Source of the DNA: Variovorax jilinensis
GTDB taxonomy: Bacteria > Pseudomonadota > Gammaproteobacteria > Burkholderiales > Burkholderiaceae_C
NCBI RefSeq assembly: GCF_030316885.1
Contig: NZ_JASZYQ010000013.1
Location: 17,769-81,768 of the forward strand
Reading direction: 5' to 3'
DNA: 64,000 nt
A model generated the notes under the pieces. The model searched no databases, was not told the origin of the DNA, and worked only from the letters and a program-made list of their open reading frames with translations. Positions 32,852 to 41,815 of the stretch are shown here, piece after piece. Position 1 is the first letter of the stretch. Every line of letters starts with the position of its first letter. Position numbers and translations under genes: made by a program.

Positions 32852-33982
32852 TCAGGCCGCCGCCTGCCTGGCGCGCACTAGATGGCGGTAGCGCAGGTTG
32901 AGCAGCACGTAGCAGATCATGGTCGCCGTGAGGCCCACCAGTATGGCGCCGAGCCCGAGCGGCAACATCAGCACGAGTGCCGTCAGGGCGAACACGGCCG
33001 CGGTGTTGGACAGCAGGTAAGGCCGCAGTTCGGGCACCTCCATGTAGTAGCCGTATTGCTTGCCCAGGAAGAACAGCACCGTACCGACCGCGGCCAGCTG
33101 ACGGAAGTCACCCGGGTCGAGATCGTCCAGGATCGCATGCCGGATCAGCGAGGCCAGGATCGCCAGGCCGATGAACAGGAAGAAGTGCGAATAGAGGATC
33201 GAGTGCCCGGTCGCCAACTTGCGGTGTTCCAGCAAGTGGAAGCTGTCGTAGTAGATCCACCAGATGGCCGACACCATGACGAATCCGCTGACTGCGGCGA
33301 TGACGTTGGATCGGATCCAGGTGATGTCCGCCAGCGCCGCGGAGATGCTGATCACCGATTCGCCCAGCATGATGATGGTCAGGCAACCGACTCGTTCGAC
33401 CAGGTGTGCCCCATGCGCCGGCACGACGTGCAACCTCCGGCTCAGCAGCACAAGGGCCGCCATGTCGAACACGATCCCGGCATAGAAGACCAGGTAGCTC
33501 CACGGTGGCTCCAACATGACCGAGGAAAGGCTGATCGCGGCGCCGACGGCGAACACGGTGCCCACCGTCGACGCGAAGCCACCACGGTCGTGGTGCTTGC
33601 GCCTGGAGACGAAGTACATCACGGCGATGATCAGCCGCGCCCCGCAGTAACAGGCTACGGCCAGCGCGTAGTGTTCCTGGAGGCCGGCCGAGATCTGCGC
33701 CGAGATCACGATCAGCAGGAACATGATCAGCAGGGTGGAAAGCCTGTGCTGGCGGCTGTCGGTGTCGAAGCGATTGGCGTAGATCGTGTGGCCCGCCCAG
33801 ATCCACCACAGTGGCAGGAACACGAGCACGAAGCGCAGGATCTGATGCGCCCCGATGTGGCCCTCATGCGCTTCGCTCAGAATCTCGCCGGCGTCGCCAA
33901 TGGAAACGACGAAGATCAGGTCGAAGAACAGCTCCAACCACGTCGCGCGCCGGTGAGGGTCGAAATATCGCAGGTCCTTCAT
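32852..33982 (-). CDS. ltrA: LtrA-family membrane protein, 376 aa
   Basis: A member of the low-temperature-requirement A family. The signature 'TWLELFFDLIFVVSIGDAGE' is at about residues 14-33, where family members have 'ELFFDLVFVxAI', and 'LVFLPLWWIWAGHTIYANRF' with the following 'DTDS' matches the next conserved block. About ten hydrophobic segments follow to the C-terminus, including 'GCLTIIMLGESVISISAALA' with the typical G-E-S. Function is unknown; the name comes from a cold-growth mutant in Listeria. It stands alone, 40 bases from the hsp20 remnant. Confidence 0.9.
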   Translation of the reverse strand: MKDLRYFDPHRRATWLELFFDLIFVVSIGDAGEILSEAHEGHIGAHQILRFVLVFLPLWWIWAGHTIYANRFDTDSRQHRLSTLLIMFLLIVISAQISAGLQEHYALAVACYCGARLIIAVMYFVSRRKHHDRGGFASTVGTVFAVGAAISLSSVMLEPPWSYLVFYAGIVFDMAALVLLSRRLHVVPAHGAHLVERVGCLTIIMLGESVISISAALADITWIRSNVIAAVSGFVMVSAIWWIYYDSFHLLEHRKLATGHSILYSHFFLFIGLAILASLIRHAILDDLDPGDFRQLAAVGTVLFFLGKQYGYYMEVPELRPYLLSNTAAVFALTALVLMLPLGLGAILVGLTATMICYVLLNLRYRHLVRARQAAA

Positions 33983-34022
33983 AGGCCATCATAGGCCTGA
34001 AGCCCGGCCCTGCGCGTAGGGC

Positions 34023-34345
34023 GCGCCGCTCGAAGGTGCCGTACGGGATCTCCAGCCGCCGCACCGACAGGGCGGGCACCAGCGGCACCGGGTGTGTTCC
34101 GCGCACGACGCTTGCGCCGGGGCTCGCCGACCACCTAGATGCGTTCGGCGCTCACGCCCGGCATGGCGACCAAACAAGGACGATCTCGCGCTTGTTTTCG
34201 AACAGGTCCACGGCGGCTCCCAGACCACCTGGGCCTGCTGCACCGCCTCGGGACGGAAGAACTGGCGGTGCAGCCGCTCGGCCTGGTCCATCAGGTCGCA
34301 GGCCTGCCCCCGCATCCAGCCGCTGGTATCCCTTTCGCGCGCCAT
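34023..34345 (-). pseudogene. Degenerate hsp20 (alpha-crystallin) gene
   Basis: From the ATG at 34345 the frame reads 'RQFFRPEAVQQAQVVWEPP', then shifts at about 34220 to 'VDLFENKREIVLV', shifts again to 'VAMPGVSAERI' followed by an in-frame TAG, and shifts once more to 'VVRGTHPVPLVPALSVRR' and 'LEIPYGTFERR'. Joined, these make a near-complete alpha-crystallin domain of the 'WEPPVDxFE...VxxxMPGV' kind. Three frameshifts and a stop show it is dead. The intact Hsp20 at 53773 is of a different subtype. Confidence 0.8.
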
Positions 34346-34356
34346 GGGAGCGGTGC

Positions 34357-34890
34357 TCAGGAGGCTCCGGCCGCGACCAGCATGATCGAGGCGAGCAGGG
34401 AAGTCTCGTCGTACCCGCCCCGGTGGAGCACGCCGTTGATGAAGAAGGCCGGCGTTCCCTTGACGCCGCTTTGCAGCCCACCCTTCATGTCGTCCTGGAC
34501 CTTGGGCAGGAACACGTGGCCGGAGAGGTCGCCGGCGAACCGATTCAGGTCCAGGTGCAGGGCGGCGGCGTACCTCAGCAGGTCGGCGGGCGCCAGTGCA
34601 TCCTGGTGCTCGAAGAGCAGGTCGTGCATCTTCCAGAACCGGCCCTGGGCCCCCGCCGCTTCCGCGGCCTCGGCCGCGAGCTGCGCGTGCGGGTGCACGC
34701 TGACCAGCGGGAACTGGCGGAACACGACGGCCAGCGTGTCCGGCAGGTCCTGCTCCAGCTTCTTCACGACCCCGTAGGCCGCACCGCAGTACGGGCACTC
34801 GAAATCGCCGTATTCGACCAGCACCACCGGTGCGTCCGGTGAACCGCGCAGATGGTCGCGCTCGTTGATGGAAGCAGTGAATTTGTTCAT
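34357..34890 (-). CDS. DsbA-like thiol oxidoreductase, 177 aa
   Basis: A thioredoxin-fold protein with an inserted helical domain, DsbA/DsbG-like. The active site is 'YGDFECPYCGAAYGVVKKLE' (CPYC near residue 34). The cis-Pro loop is 'SGVKGTPAFFINGVLHRGGY' (T-P at about 146), and 'FWKMHDLLFEHQDALAPADL' is the typical helical insertion. There is no signal peptide, so it is probably cytoplasmic, like 'DsbA family protein' members next to general stress genes. It lies 11 bases from the hsp20 remnant, on the same strand. Confidence 0.88.
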   Translation of the reverse strand: MNKFTASINERDHLRGSPDAPVVLVEYGDFECPYCGAAYGVVKKLEQDLPDTLAVVFRQFPLVSVHPHAQLAAEAAEAAGAQGRFWKMHDLLFEHQDALAPADLLRYAAALHLDLNRFAGDLSGHVFLPKVQDDMKGGLQSGVKGTPAFFINGVLHRGGYDETSLLASIMLVAAGAS

Positions 34891-35048
34891 GGACCGAAGT
34901 TAGCCGCGCGCCGCCGACGTTTATTTCGGTTTCCTGCTGTCCATGGCGGCGGCCGGCTGACATTTGAAGCCTGGACACGCGGCGTCCGGTTTCGCCGCCG
35001 GCCAGGGTCGACACTTCGGCTCGTCATGCCCGAAAGAAGGAGTCCTTT

Positions 35049-36269
35049 ATGTCCGCCACCATCGAGTCGCCCGCCGCGACAAACCAGGCCGCTGAGCCCC
35101 ATGACGCGGAGCAGCGGCTGTTGTTCCAGCCCATCAGAGTCGGTCGCTTCCAGTTGCCGCACCGCATCGTCATGGCACCGCTGACCCGGTCGCGTGCACG
35201 CCAACCGGGGAACGTGCCGTGGGCGCTGAACGCCTGCTACTACCAGCAGCGCGCCTCGGCCGCGCTGCTCATTTCCGAGGCGACGCAGGTCTCGATGCAG
35301 GGGCAGGGCTACGCCTGGACTCCGGGCATCCACAGCCGTGAGCAGGTAGAGGGGTGGCGCCTGGTCACCGATGCGGTGCACGAAGCCGGCGGCCGCATCG
35401 TCCTGCAGATGTGGCATGTGGGCCGGATCTCCCATCCCTCGCTGCAACCCGATTGCATGCCACCGGTCGCGCCCTCTCCCATCCGGCCGGAGGGGATGGC
35501 ATTCATCGAGAACGACAAGGGCGAAGGCGAGCTGACGCCCTTCGTGACGCCGCGAGCGCTGCAGTCCGAGGAAATGCCTTACCTCGTGCGCCAGTACGAG
35601 CGCGCGGCGCGCAACGCGATCAAGGCCGGTTTCGACGGCGTGGAGGTCCACGGTGCCAACGGCTACCTGCTCGACCAGTTCTTGTGCAGCGGCACCAACC
35701 GCCGAACCGACGCGTACGGTGGTCCGGTCGAGAACCGCGCGCGCCTGCTGCTGGAAGTCGTCGACGCGGTAACGCAGGTCTGGGACGCCGACGCGGTGGG
35801 CGTGCGCCTGTCGCCGATGGCAACGGCAAACGACATCCGCGACGACGATCCCCTGACCACCTTCACCTATGCCACGTGCGAGCTGAACTCCCGCAAGCTG
35901 GCCTATCTGCACGTCGTCAACCCGGCCATGGCCGCGCTGGAGAGCAAGACGCCTCCCAGTGCGGCGGCCATGCAGATGCTGCAGCGCATTCGCCAGGCCT
36001 GGAGCGGCCCGCTCATGCTCGCTGGCGGATTCGACGCCGAGACGGCCGAACAATGGCTGAGGGAGGGCCGGGCCGACCTGATTGCCATCGGCCGCAACTT
36101 CATCGCCAACCCGGATCTTCCGGAACGGCTGCGCGCGCACGCGCCTTTGAATGCGGACGACAGGTCCACGTACTACGGCGGCGGCGAGAAGGGCTACACG
36201 GACTACCCCAGCCTGGCGCAGGAGCGCGGCGAGGCGCCCAAGGCTTGCGTGGACGAGAGCTGGCGTTAG
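35049..36269 (+). CDS. Alkene reductase, Old Yellow Enzyme family, 406 aa
   Basis: An FMN flavoprotein of the NemA/OYE group that reduces activated double bonds or nitro esters with NAD(P)H. Landmarks: 'FQLPHRIVMAPLTRSRA' (about 34-50), 'LISEATQVSMQGQGYAWTPG', 'GRIVLQMWHVGRISHP' (catalytic-site strand), and 'GFDGVEVHGANGYLLDQFL' with the His-x-x-Asn pair and 'YGGPVENRARLLLEVVDAV'. 'DLIAIGRNFIANPDLPERL' is the phosphate-binding end. Length is slightly above average because of a 30-residue N-terminal extension. The start has an AAGGAG site. Confidence 0.92.
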   Translation: MSATIESPAATNQAAEPHDAEQRLLFQPIRVGRFQLPHRIVMAPLTRSRARQPGNVPWALNACYYQQRASAALLISEATQVSMQGQGYAWTPGIHSREQVEGWRLVTDAVHEAGGRIVLQMWHVGRISHPSLQPDCMPPVAPSPIRPEGMAFIENDKGEGELTPFVTPRALQSEEMPYLVRQYERAARNAIKAGFDGVEVHGANGYLLDQFLCSGTNRRTDAYGGPVENRARLLLEVVDAVTQVWDADAVGVRLSPMATANDIRDDDPLTTFTYATCELNSRKLAYLHVVNPAMAALESKTPPSAAAMQMLQRIRQAWSGPLMLAGGFDAETAEQWLREGRADLIAIGRNFIANPDLPERLRAHAPLNADDRSTYYGGGEKGYTDYPSLAQERGEAPKACVDESWR

Positions 36270-36736
36270 GCTCAGCCGAGCGGATTGGCGCGCCAGATGT
36301 CCTGCGCATCCGGAGAGCAGGAGAGGTCTGACCGCGGATCGCTCGAGGGCACCGGGCCCTAACGCGAGCCGAGCGGCGTTCCCGTTGTCACACGCGTGGA
36401 CCTGCGTGGGATTCCCCGCACTCAGGAGGCTCGATGCCGATGGCATCGGTGCGAATGGCAAGCACGACAATCTGCTCTTTGCTGGCCGCAACATCAGTGC
36501 GAGTCATGCAGGCTTGGCGCTACGCGGGTGATGGCCACCTGCGCTGTCATGGGCGAGGCGGCGGGGACCGCGGCGGCCATGTGCCTGGACCTCGTCGAGG
36601 AGCACTGACTGCTGGTTCAGGCTCAGAGCAAGCGTCGCGCGCGCTCATGCAGAATTTGAGCAACGGGTTCTCTGGGCTAGGCCATAGCGAGCGGGTGGTT
36701 CGCAAATACGCGAGAGACCGGCACCAGCACCTGCGA
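36270..36736. other. Gap holding an oxidoreductase remnant
   Basis: Apart from the FAD oxidoreductase fragment at about 36451-36608 I see nothing here. Confidence 0.5.
36451..36608 (+). pseudogene. FAD-dependent oxidoreductase C-terminal remnant (frameshifted)
   Basis: One frame reads 'KHDNLLFAGRNISASHAGLA' and the next continues 'RVMATCAVMGEAAGTAAAMC' to a stop at 36608, together the end of the FAD-binding oxidoreductases whose conserved tail is 'DNLLVAGRCISATHxALxxxRVMPTCxxMGQAAGTAAA'. A frameshift near 36527 splits them. The FAD-binding N-terminal part is absent. Confidence 0.65.
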
Positions 36737-37240
36737 TCAAGCCTTGGCCTGCCCCATAGCCACCGAGATCGAGGATGCCACCGCGGCCCATTCCTCGCGC
36801 GTCAGATGCGTCGCTGTCTGCGAATGCAGCAGAGAGTCTTCTTCGTCTAAATGGACGAGCATCAATCGGCGGTGCTCATGCAGCAGCGCTTCAATGCCGT
36901 CACCTACGCCGGCCGGGTCGGAGGCCGCGGCCTTCAATCTCGTCTTGGCCTGCAGAAGCAGGTCATCGCAGCAATCGCGTGTGGATTCGAGGCGGATCAG
37001 CAGGTCGTCGGCCTGCACCGATCTGCCGCGCAGCGTTTGCACCAGAACGACGCCTTTGGGCCGATGCGTGGTGTGGTCGAATGCTTGCAAGCGTTCGATA
37101 AGCGCGGAAAGCGCCCCCGCTTGAGGGCCGCTGCAGGCCCAAGCTCCGTCGTTCAGGGCGTCGTCGACGAGGTTGAGCAATTCACGCAAGCGCGCGTGCT
37201 CGACACGCAACACTGCCCATGCACACTCAGCTGCCAACAT
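36737..37240 (-). CDS. Hemerythrin-domain protein, 167 aa
   Basis: A four-helix hemerythrin/HHE-type protein. Candidate iron ligands are 'RVEHARLRELLNLVDD', 'AFDHTTHRPKGVVL', 'LLHEHRRLMLVHLDEEDSLL' and the final helix. The usual H-x3-E after the third helix is present ('HLDEEDSLLHSQ'). Such proteins bind a diiron centre and sense or carry O2, NO or iron. No signal peptide. It stands alone between pseudogene remnants. Confidence 0.78.
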   Translation of the reverse strand: MLAAECAWAVLRVEHARLRELLNLVDDALNDGAWACSGPQAGALSALIERLQAFDHTTHRPKGVVLVQTLRGRSVQADDLLIRLESTRDCCDDLLLQAKTRLKAAASDPAGVGDGIEALLHEHRRLMLVHLDEEDSLLHSQTATHLTREEWAAVASSISVAMGQAKA

Positions 37241-38203
37241 GTCTTTGTCCCCTTAGAGCAATGAGGTACTTCTACTGCGTCCGGCGCAGCGCCGCAACAT
37301 GATTTCAGTGGGGGTGTCGCCGATCGCCGCCGTCGATTGAGGAATGGGAGTTGTTCTTGACAGGGTGTTTGGAACACAGGCTGCAGATGGCATCGGATGG
37401 GCCCATTGCTGCCCTCCACCTCGATGCCAAGCACTGCGCCTTCGCGGCGCCAGTGGACGTTCAGGCCGTGATCCATACACAGGCGTAATGGGCCCGTTCG
37501 TGTCTTTATCGAGCTTTGAAGCGCCGCTTGCGCTCCGGAGGCGAGCTGCGTCGCGACAGCCTGTCCTAGAACTGCTCCGTGGGGATATGGTGAAGATGCA
37601 CCCCGTGCTCGGCAGATCCCTGACGGTCAACACCCCCCATCGGCCTCTACGTTCCGCCGCGCGATGGATAGGCCGAGGCCCAATCCGCTCCTGTTGTCAC
37701 CAACCTGCACAAGCGGCTGAAAGATGGACGTGGTCGTTCCTGGTGGAAGACCTCCGCAGTTGTCCTCCACGTCCAGCAGAACATGGTCGCCCTCGGCATA
37801 GGCGCCTAGCGAGACCTCTGTGTGCGCATGCGTGAACTTGAATGCGTTGTGAAGCAAGTACACCAGGGCCGCCAGCAGCAGGTCTCGATTCCCGGAGATG
37901 CCGAGGGTGACGTCTACATCGGCAACCGAGAACATGCAGCCCTTGGGGCTCGCGTCGACCCAAGCGGCATTCTCTCAGCATCATTGCGGTCCATTCCGTT
38001 CTTCGACTGCCCCATTCGCCACCTCGGTCTGCCATGAGGCAACGGATCGCTTTCTGCGACCTCAAGGACTGCAGGATGCGCCTGCATGACTGCTGGCGAG
38101 GTGCGGAGTGCGGCTTGGACTGGGCCCGTCGAGCTCGAACGCTGAGCTCGCGAGCATCGAGGTTTCGGACGACCGGACTGGCTGGGCTTTGAGTTGAGCC
38201 CCG
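37241..38203. other. 960-base gap holding a histidine-kinase remnant
   Basis: No intact gene. The remnant is listed separately; beyond it I see nothing. Confidence 0.5.
37571..37974 (-). pseudogene. Histidine-kinase ATPase-domain remnant with frameshift at a G-run
   Basis: The frame carries the N box 'LVYLLHNAFKFTHAHTEVSL', G1 box 'VEDNCGGLPPGTTTSIFQPL' and G2 box 'RSGLGLGLSIARRNVEADGG'. The final strand, 'LTVRDLPSTGCIFTISPRSS', is in the next frame, so a one-base shift occurred at the run of six G at about 37633-37640. Upstream, 'ENAAWVDASPKGC' extends the match a little above the ATG at 37935 before an in-frame stop. The sensor and His-containing dimerisation domains are missing. Confidence 0.7.
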
Positions 38204-39625
38204 TCACCCTTGCATCAGGGATGTCGCAAGTTGGCCGACAGTTTGCATGGCCGACGTAAAGCGCGGATCGCCGCCGTGGCCATAGTTCAGGCGCAGGCAA
38301 TGCGTGAAGCGCCTGTTGGCGGAAAACAGCGGCCCCGGCGCCAGGCTGATGCCGTGCTCACGCGCCAGCGCGTGCAATTTGGTCGTGTCCACGCTCTCGG
38401 GCAATTCGAGCCAGAGAATATAGCCGCCCTGCGGTGCTGACATGCGCGTTCCGGCGGGAAAGTTGGCCTGCACGGCCTCCATGGCGACAGCCAAATACCG
38501 GGCGAGCGCTGCGCGCATGCGCCGCAGGTGCCGGTCGTAGCCGCCACGGTCAAGGTAGGCGGCGATGGCCGCCTCCGAGGGAATCGCCGGCGAGAGTGTG
38601 TACATGAGGCGCATCTGCTCAATCTTCGCGGCGAATCGTCCGCCCGCAACCCAGCCGACGCGGTAGCCGGGCGCCAAACACTTCGAGAAGGAGCCACAAT
38701 GGATCACGAGGCCTTTGGCGTCGAACGCCTTGGCAGGCAGCGGCTTCTTTGCGCCGAAGTAAAGCTCGGCATAGACGTCGTCTTCGATCAGCGGAATCTC
38801 ATGCTCTGCGAGCAGCGCAACCAGCGCCTTTTTGCGATCATCGGGCATCAAACTTCCCAGGGGATTCTGGAAGTTCGTCATGAGCCAACAGGCCGCGACG
38901 CTATGACGTTTCAGCGCTGCGGCCAAGGCGTCAATGTCGATGCCCCAAACCGGCGAGGTCGCGACCTCAAGCGCGCGCAATTGCAGTCGATCGAGCGCCT
39001 GCAGCGCGGCGTAAAACGTCGGAGACTCCACCACCACCACGCTCCCCGGCCTCGTGACCGCCTGCAGGCTCAGGTTCAGCCCCTCCATCGCGCCATTGGT
39101 CAGCACGACTTCGGTGGGAGAGATGACCATTCCGTCCATCGCGTAGCGCAATACGATGTGACGGCGCAGCGCCTCGTTGCCCGGAGCGAGGTCCTCGACC
39201 AAGCGCCATGGATCGAAGTCACGCATTTCGCTCCCGAGGTGTCGCGCCAGTCGCGTGAGCGGGCACAGCGACGGGCTCGGGAACGCCGAGCCGAGCGGTA
39301 CGAACTCGCGGCGGTTCATTGAACCCAGCAACTCGAAGACCAACTGGCCAGTGTCCACCAGCCTCGCTCGTCCATTGGGCCTCGAATCGTCGGGCGCCGT
39401 TATTTCCGCCTGGGCAAGGTCTCCTTTCACGTAGTAACCGGAGCGGGAGCGCGCCTCGACCAGACCGCGCGTTTCGAGCAGATAGTAGGCTTCAAATATG
39501 GTCGTCCGGCTGAGGCCGCGGGCTGCGCTCGCAGCTCGCACCGAGGGAAGTCGGTCGCCCGGCCGCAGCATTCCGGAGCGGATCAGCTCAGCAATTTCGT
39601 TCGCATAGCGTTCGTAGAGGTTCAT
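38204..39625 (-). CDS. MocR-type regulator: GntR HTH fused to aminotransferase, 473 aa
   Basis: The N-terminal winged helix of the GntR kind ('EIAELIRSGMLRPGDRLPSV', 'AARGLSRTTIFEAYYLLETR', about 8-58) is fused to a type I PLP-dependent aminotransferase fold, the MocR/GabR layout. The cofactor site is 'HCGSFSKCLAPGYRVGWVAG' with the Schiff-base Lys after 'GSFS'; 'TNFQNPLGSLMPDDRKKAL' and 'PLIEDDVYAEL' are the other conserved blocks. The start at 39625 ('MNLYERYANEIAEL') begins the helix-turn-helix; a longer frame exists above it. It faces the luciferase-like gene, which it may regulate. Confidence 0.88.
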   Translation of the reverse strand: MNLYERYANEIAELIRSGMLRPGDRLPSVRAASAARGLSRTTIFEAYYLLETRGLVEARSRSGYYVKGDLAQAEITAPDDSRPNGRARLVDTGQLVFELLGSMNRREFVPLGSAFPSPSLCPLTRLARHLGSEMRDFDPWRLVEDLAPGNEALRRHIVLRYAMDGMVISPTEVVLTNGAMEGLNLSLQAVTRPGSVVVVESPTFYAALQALDRLQLRALEVATSPVWGIDIDALAAALKRHSVAACWLMTNFQNPLGSLMPDDRKKALVALLAEHEIPLIEDDVYAELYFGAKKPLPAKAFDAKGLVIHCGSFSKCLAPGYRVGWVAGGRFAAKIEQMRLMYTLSPAIPSEAAIAAYLDRGGYDRHLRRMRAALARYLAVAMEAVQANFPAGTRMSAPQGGYILWLELPESVDTTKLHALAREHGISLAPGPLFSANRRFTHCLRLNYGHGGDPRFTSAMQTVGQLATSLMQG

Positions 39626-39681
39626 GAATTCAAGGAAGGGGGCTGCTCCATTTGCACAAGGCGTCGCCTGCATTAGGCACC

Positions 39682-39729
39682 CACATGTTTCGGTGCGGAC
39701 AACAGTAGTTCGCGTCCGCCCGCACATGT
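39682..39729. promoter_or_regulatory. Direct repeat flanking an inverted repeat in a divergent promoter region
   Basis: CACATGT occurs at 39682-39688 and 39723-39729 in the same orientation, 41 bases apart (about four helical turns). Between them GTGCGGAC (39693-39700) and GTCCGC..GCAC (39714-39725) form an inverted repeat. MocR/GabR regulators usually bind direct repeats at divergent promoters, so this is a likely operator; that is inference. Confidence 0.55.
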
Positions 39730-39814
39730 CGCTGTCCTTGGGCAGTTTTCGCAGCAATCGGGAATACTGGCGCCCTCGCCCTGCGTACGCTTGCGCCATC
39801 AAACAGGAGCGCGC

Positions 39815-40858
39815 ATGCTGAAAGTCAATTCGATGGCCACGGTCGACGAAGCGCCAGGCTTTAGTCGCATGTTCCGCGTGGGCTGCCTCACGCTCGGCGT
39901 CTTCTTCCCCATAGAGGCCTACATGGGCGATGAGGCGTCGATGCACGACCAGGAGCGGCTTGCGCAGCGCGCCCAGGCGCTCGGCTACGCCGCCCTGTGG
40001 GTGCGCGACGTGCCGCTGCGCGATCCGAGCTTCGGCGACCTCGGTCAGATCTACGATCCCTGGGTGTACCTCGGCTGGATTGCGGCACACACGCAAACGA
40101 TCGCGCTGGCCACGGGCTCCATCGTGCTGCCGCTGCGGCACCCGCTGCATGTGGCCAAGGCCGCTGCCTCGGTCGACCGGCTGTCGGGCGGCCGGCTGGT
40201 GCTGGGTGTGGCGTCGGGCGACCGACCGGTGGAGTTCCCGGCCTTCGGCGTCGACATCGAACGGCGCGCCGCCCTGTTCCGCGAATACTTCGAGGTGATC
40301 CGCCGCGTGCTGGAGCGCGAGTACCCGACGTTGACGTCGACGGCCGGGGTGCTCGCCGCCAACGCGGACCTCGTGCCCAAGCCGGTCGGACGTCTGCCGA
40401 TGCTCGTCACCGGAAACAGCGGGCAGCCGCTGCCGTGGATCGCCGGGCATGCCGACGGCTGGATCACCTATCCGCGCGGCATCGATCGCCAGGCCGAAAC
40501 GGTGGCGCGCTGGCGCGGCGAGGTCCATACCGCCAAGCCGGGCGCCTTCAAGCCGTTCGTGCAATCGCTCTACGTCGATCTCGCCGACGATCCGCACCTG
40601 CCGCCGACGCCCATCCATCTCGGGTTCAAGGCCGGGCGGCACTTCCTGCTGCGCTTTCTCGACTCGCTGCGCGTGGTCGGCGTCAACCACGTCATCCTCA
40701 ACCTCAAGTACGGCGCGCGGCCGGCGTCCGAGGTGCTCGAGGAGATCGGCACCGAGGTGCTGCCGGCCCTGGCCGACGCGCAGAGCGACAAGCCTGTTGG
40801 CGGCGAGTTGGAACCTAGCGATGCCGAGGTCAACGAAACGCTCGCGCCGCAGCATTGA
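39815..40858 (+). CDS. Luciferase-like (LLM class) flavin monooxygenase, 347 aa
   Basis: A bacterial-luciferase-fold oxidoreductase using reduced FMN or F420-like cofactor. The N-terminal 'RVGCLTLGVFFPIEAY' strand, 'RAQALGYAALWVRDVPLRDP' (the A-E/W-x-R loop), 'IALATGSIVLPLRHPLHVAK' and 'LSGGRLVLGVASGDRPVEFP' are family landmarks; 'LLRFLDSLRVVGVNHVILNL' lies near the end. The start at 39815 has AGGAG at 39804-39808; earlier starts add only unlikely residues. Divergent from the MocR-type gene. Substrate unknown. Confidence 0.88.
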   Translation: MLKVNSMATVDEAPGFSRMFRVGCLTLGVFFPIEAYMGDEASMHDQERLAQRAQALGYAALWVRDVPLRDPSFGDLGQIYDPWVYLGWIAAHTQTIALATGSIVLPLRHPLHVAKAAASVDRLSGGRLVLGVASGDRPVEFPAFGVDIERRAALFREYFEVIRRVLEREYPTLTSTAGVLAANADLVPKPVGRLPMLVTGNSGQPLPWIAGHADGWITYPRGIDRQAETVARWRGEVHTAKPGAFKPFVQSLYVDLADDPHLPPTPIHLGFKAGRHFLLRFLDSLRVVGVNHVILNLKYGARPASEVLEEIGTEVLPALADAQSDKPVGGELEPSDAEVNETLAPQH

Positions 40859-41130
40859 GGCGTGCGCCTCAGGAGACCACCGATAAAGCGCAGCTTCGTT
40901 TTCCTCGCCACCAAGCTCGGGGCGCGGCGCGGTCCCTGGCGATCCCGCCGGTGGCTCAGTTGGGGCAGGTACCGTTGCACGCGGAGTGCCCATCTGGCCC
41001 GGTCGGAATTGCGCGCAACTGGTCATGTTCGCCGGGCGCTTGATTGCCGAGAATCGAAGGCTTGACCCGAGGCGGCGACACACTCGCGCGGCATCTGGCC
41101 GCCACGCCGCCACGGGCAGTCACACGTCAG

Positions 41131-41394
41131 ATGAAAACAACCGAAATGCTAGAGCTCGAACGGGCACTCCACTCGATCGAACTCATCTTGGCCGCCCGCT
41201 ACGGCGACCATGAATTTGCGCCCTGGTCCGGCCCCACCAATCTAGGCGAACTGCCTCCGCCAGCGCAGGAGGTCGTCATCCGCAGGGTCGAGGAGGCCAA
41301 CAAGGCATCCCAGGAGCGCGCAGCCATTCATTTCTGCCTGACGTCCGCCGCCAGGCTGCTGACGGTGACACAACTCCTCATGACCACCTCATGA
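41131..41394 (+). CDS. Hypothetical protein, 87 aa
   Basis: I do not recognise it. A soluble helical protein ('MKTTEMLELERALHSIELIL' then 'AARYGDHEFAPWSGP'), with no cysteine-rich or membrane part until a hydrophobic end, 'LTSAARLLTVTQLLM'. I start at the ATG at 41131; a TTG at 41044 would add 29 residues. It overlaps the next gene by 4 bases (ATGA), so both are real or neither is. Confidence 0.55.
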   Translation: MKTTEMLELERALHSIELILAARYGDHEFAPWSGPTNLGELPPPAQEVVIRRVEEANKASQERAAIHFCLTSAARLLTVTQLLMTTS

Positions 41395-41573
41395 CCGAAC
41401 CCGTCTACCGGTCGCCCGAGCATCACGCCCGGCGGCTACGGGACCTGGTGGACGAAATCCGCGCCGGGGCGCGGTCCGCCCACCAGGCCGCATTGATGCT
41501 GCTGGGCCAGGATACAGGCTCGGCCCGGGCCGTCGATGGGGCAATGCAACAAGCTGCCGGCAGGAACACTTGA
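41391..41573 (+). CDS. Hypothetical protein, 60 aa
   Basis: It starts in the ATGA overlap with the preceding small gene. Composition is polar and basic with a helical 'HARRLRDLVDEIRAGARSAH' and a Gly/Ala-rich end, 'GAMQQAAGRNT'. The last part resembles the 'AARMAYQAGLLLTGRD' end of the unknown protein at 42100-42399 in general character only. Confidence 0.5.
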   Translation: MTEPVYRSPEHHARRLRDLVDEIRAGARSAHQAALMLLGQDTGSARAVDGAMQQAAGRNT

Positions 41574-41815
41574 GCCGAACGGGTGCGGGAGAAATGGTCG
41601 CGATCGAGCGTTTGCGGACCGGCGCTTCACCCACTGCGTGCGCATCAACTAGGTCATGGAGGTGACGGGCGCTTCCTCCCCGCAGTCCGCAAAGTGGGCG
41701 AGTTGGCGGTTCGACTTGCCGCGAGCTGACTTTGAATTTCCCAGATCGAACTTGAGGTGACTACGCGCGGCCATTGCGAGGCACAAAGAATTGGCTCGGC
41801 CGCTGTCACTCAGCT

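Noticed and set aside
32881..33994. Plus-strand frame over ltrA
   Set aside because: A His/Gln/Arg-rich shadow of the ltrA gene, which has the family signature on the minus strand.
39625..41113. Upstream extension of the MocR-type gene (a 969-codon frame)
   Set aside because: The extra 496 codons are the reverse complement of the luciferase-like gene and its promoter region; the aminotransferase-type regulator starts at 39625.
41640..41765. Possible insertion-sequence remnant around 41640-41765
   Set aside because: The frame reads a 34-residue peptide with a vaguely familiar look, but no transposase motif or inverted end could be identified.
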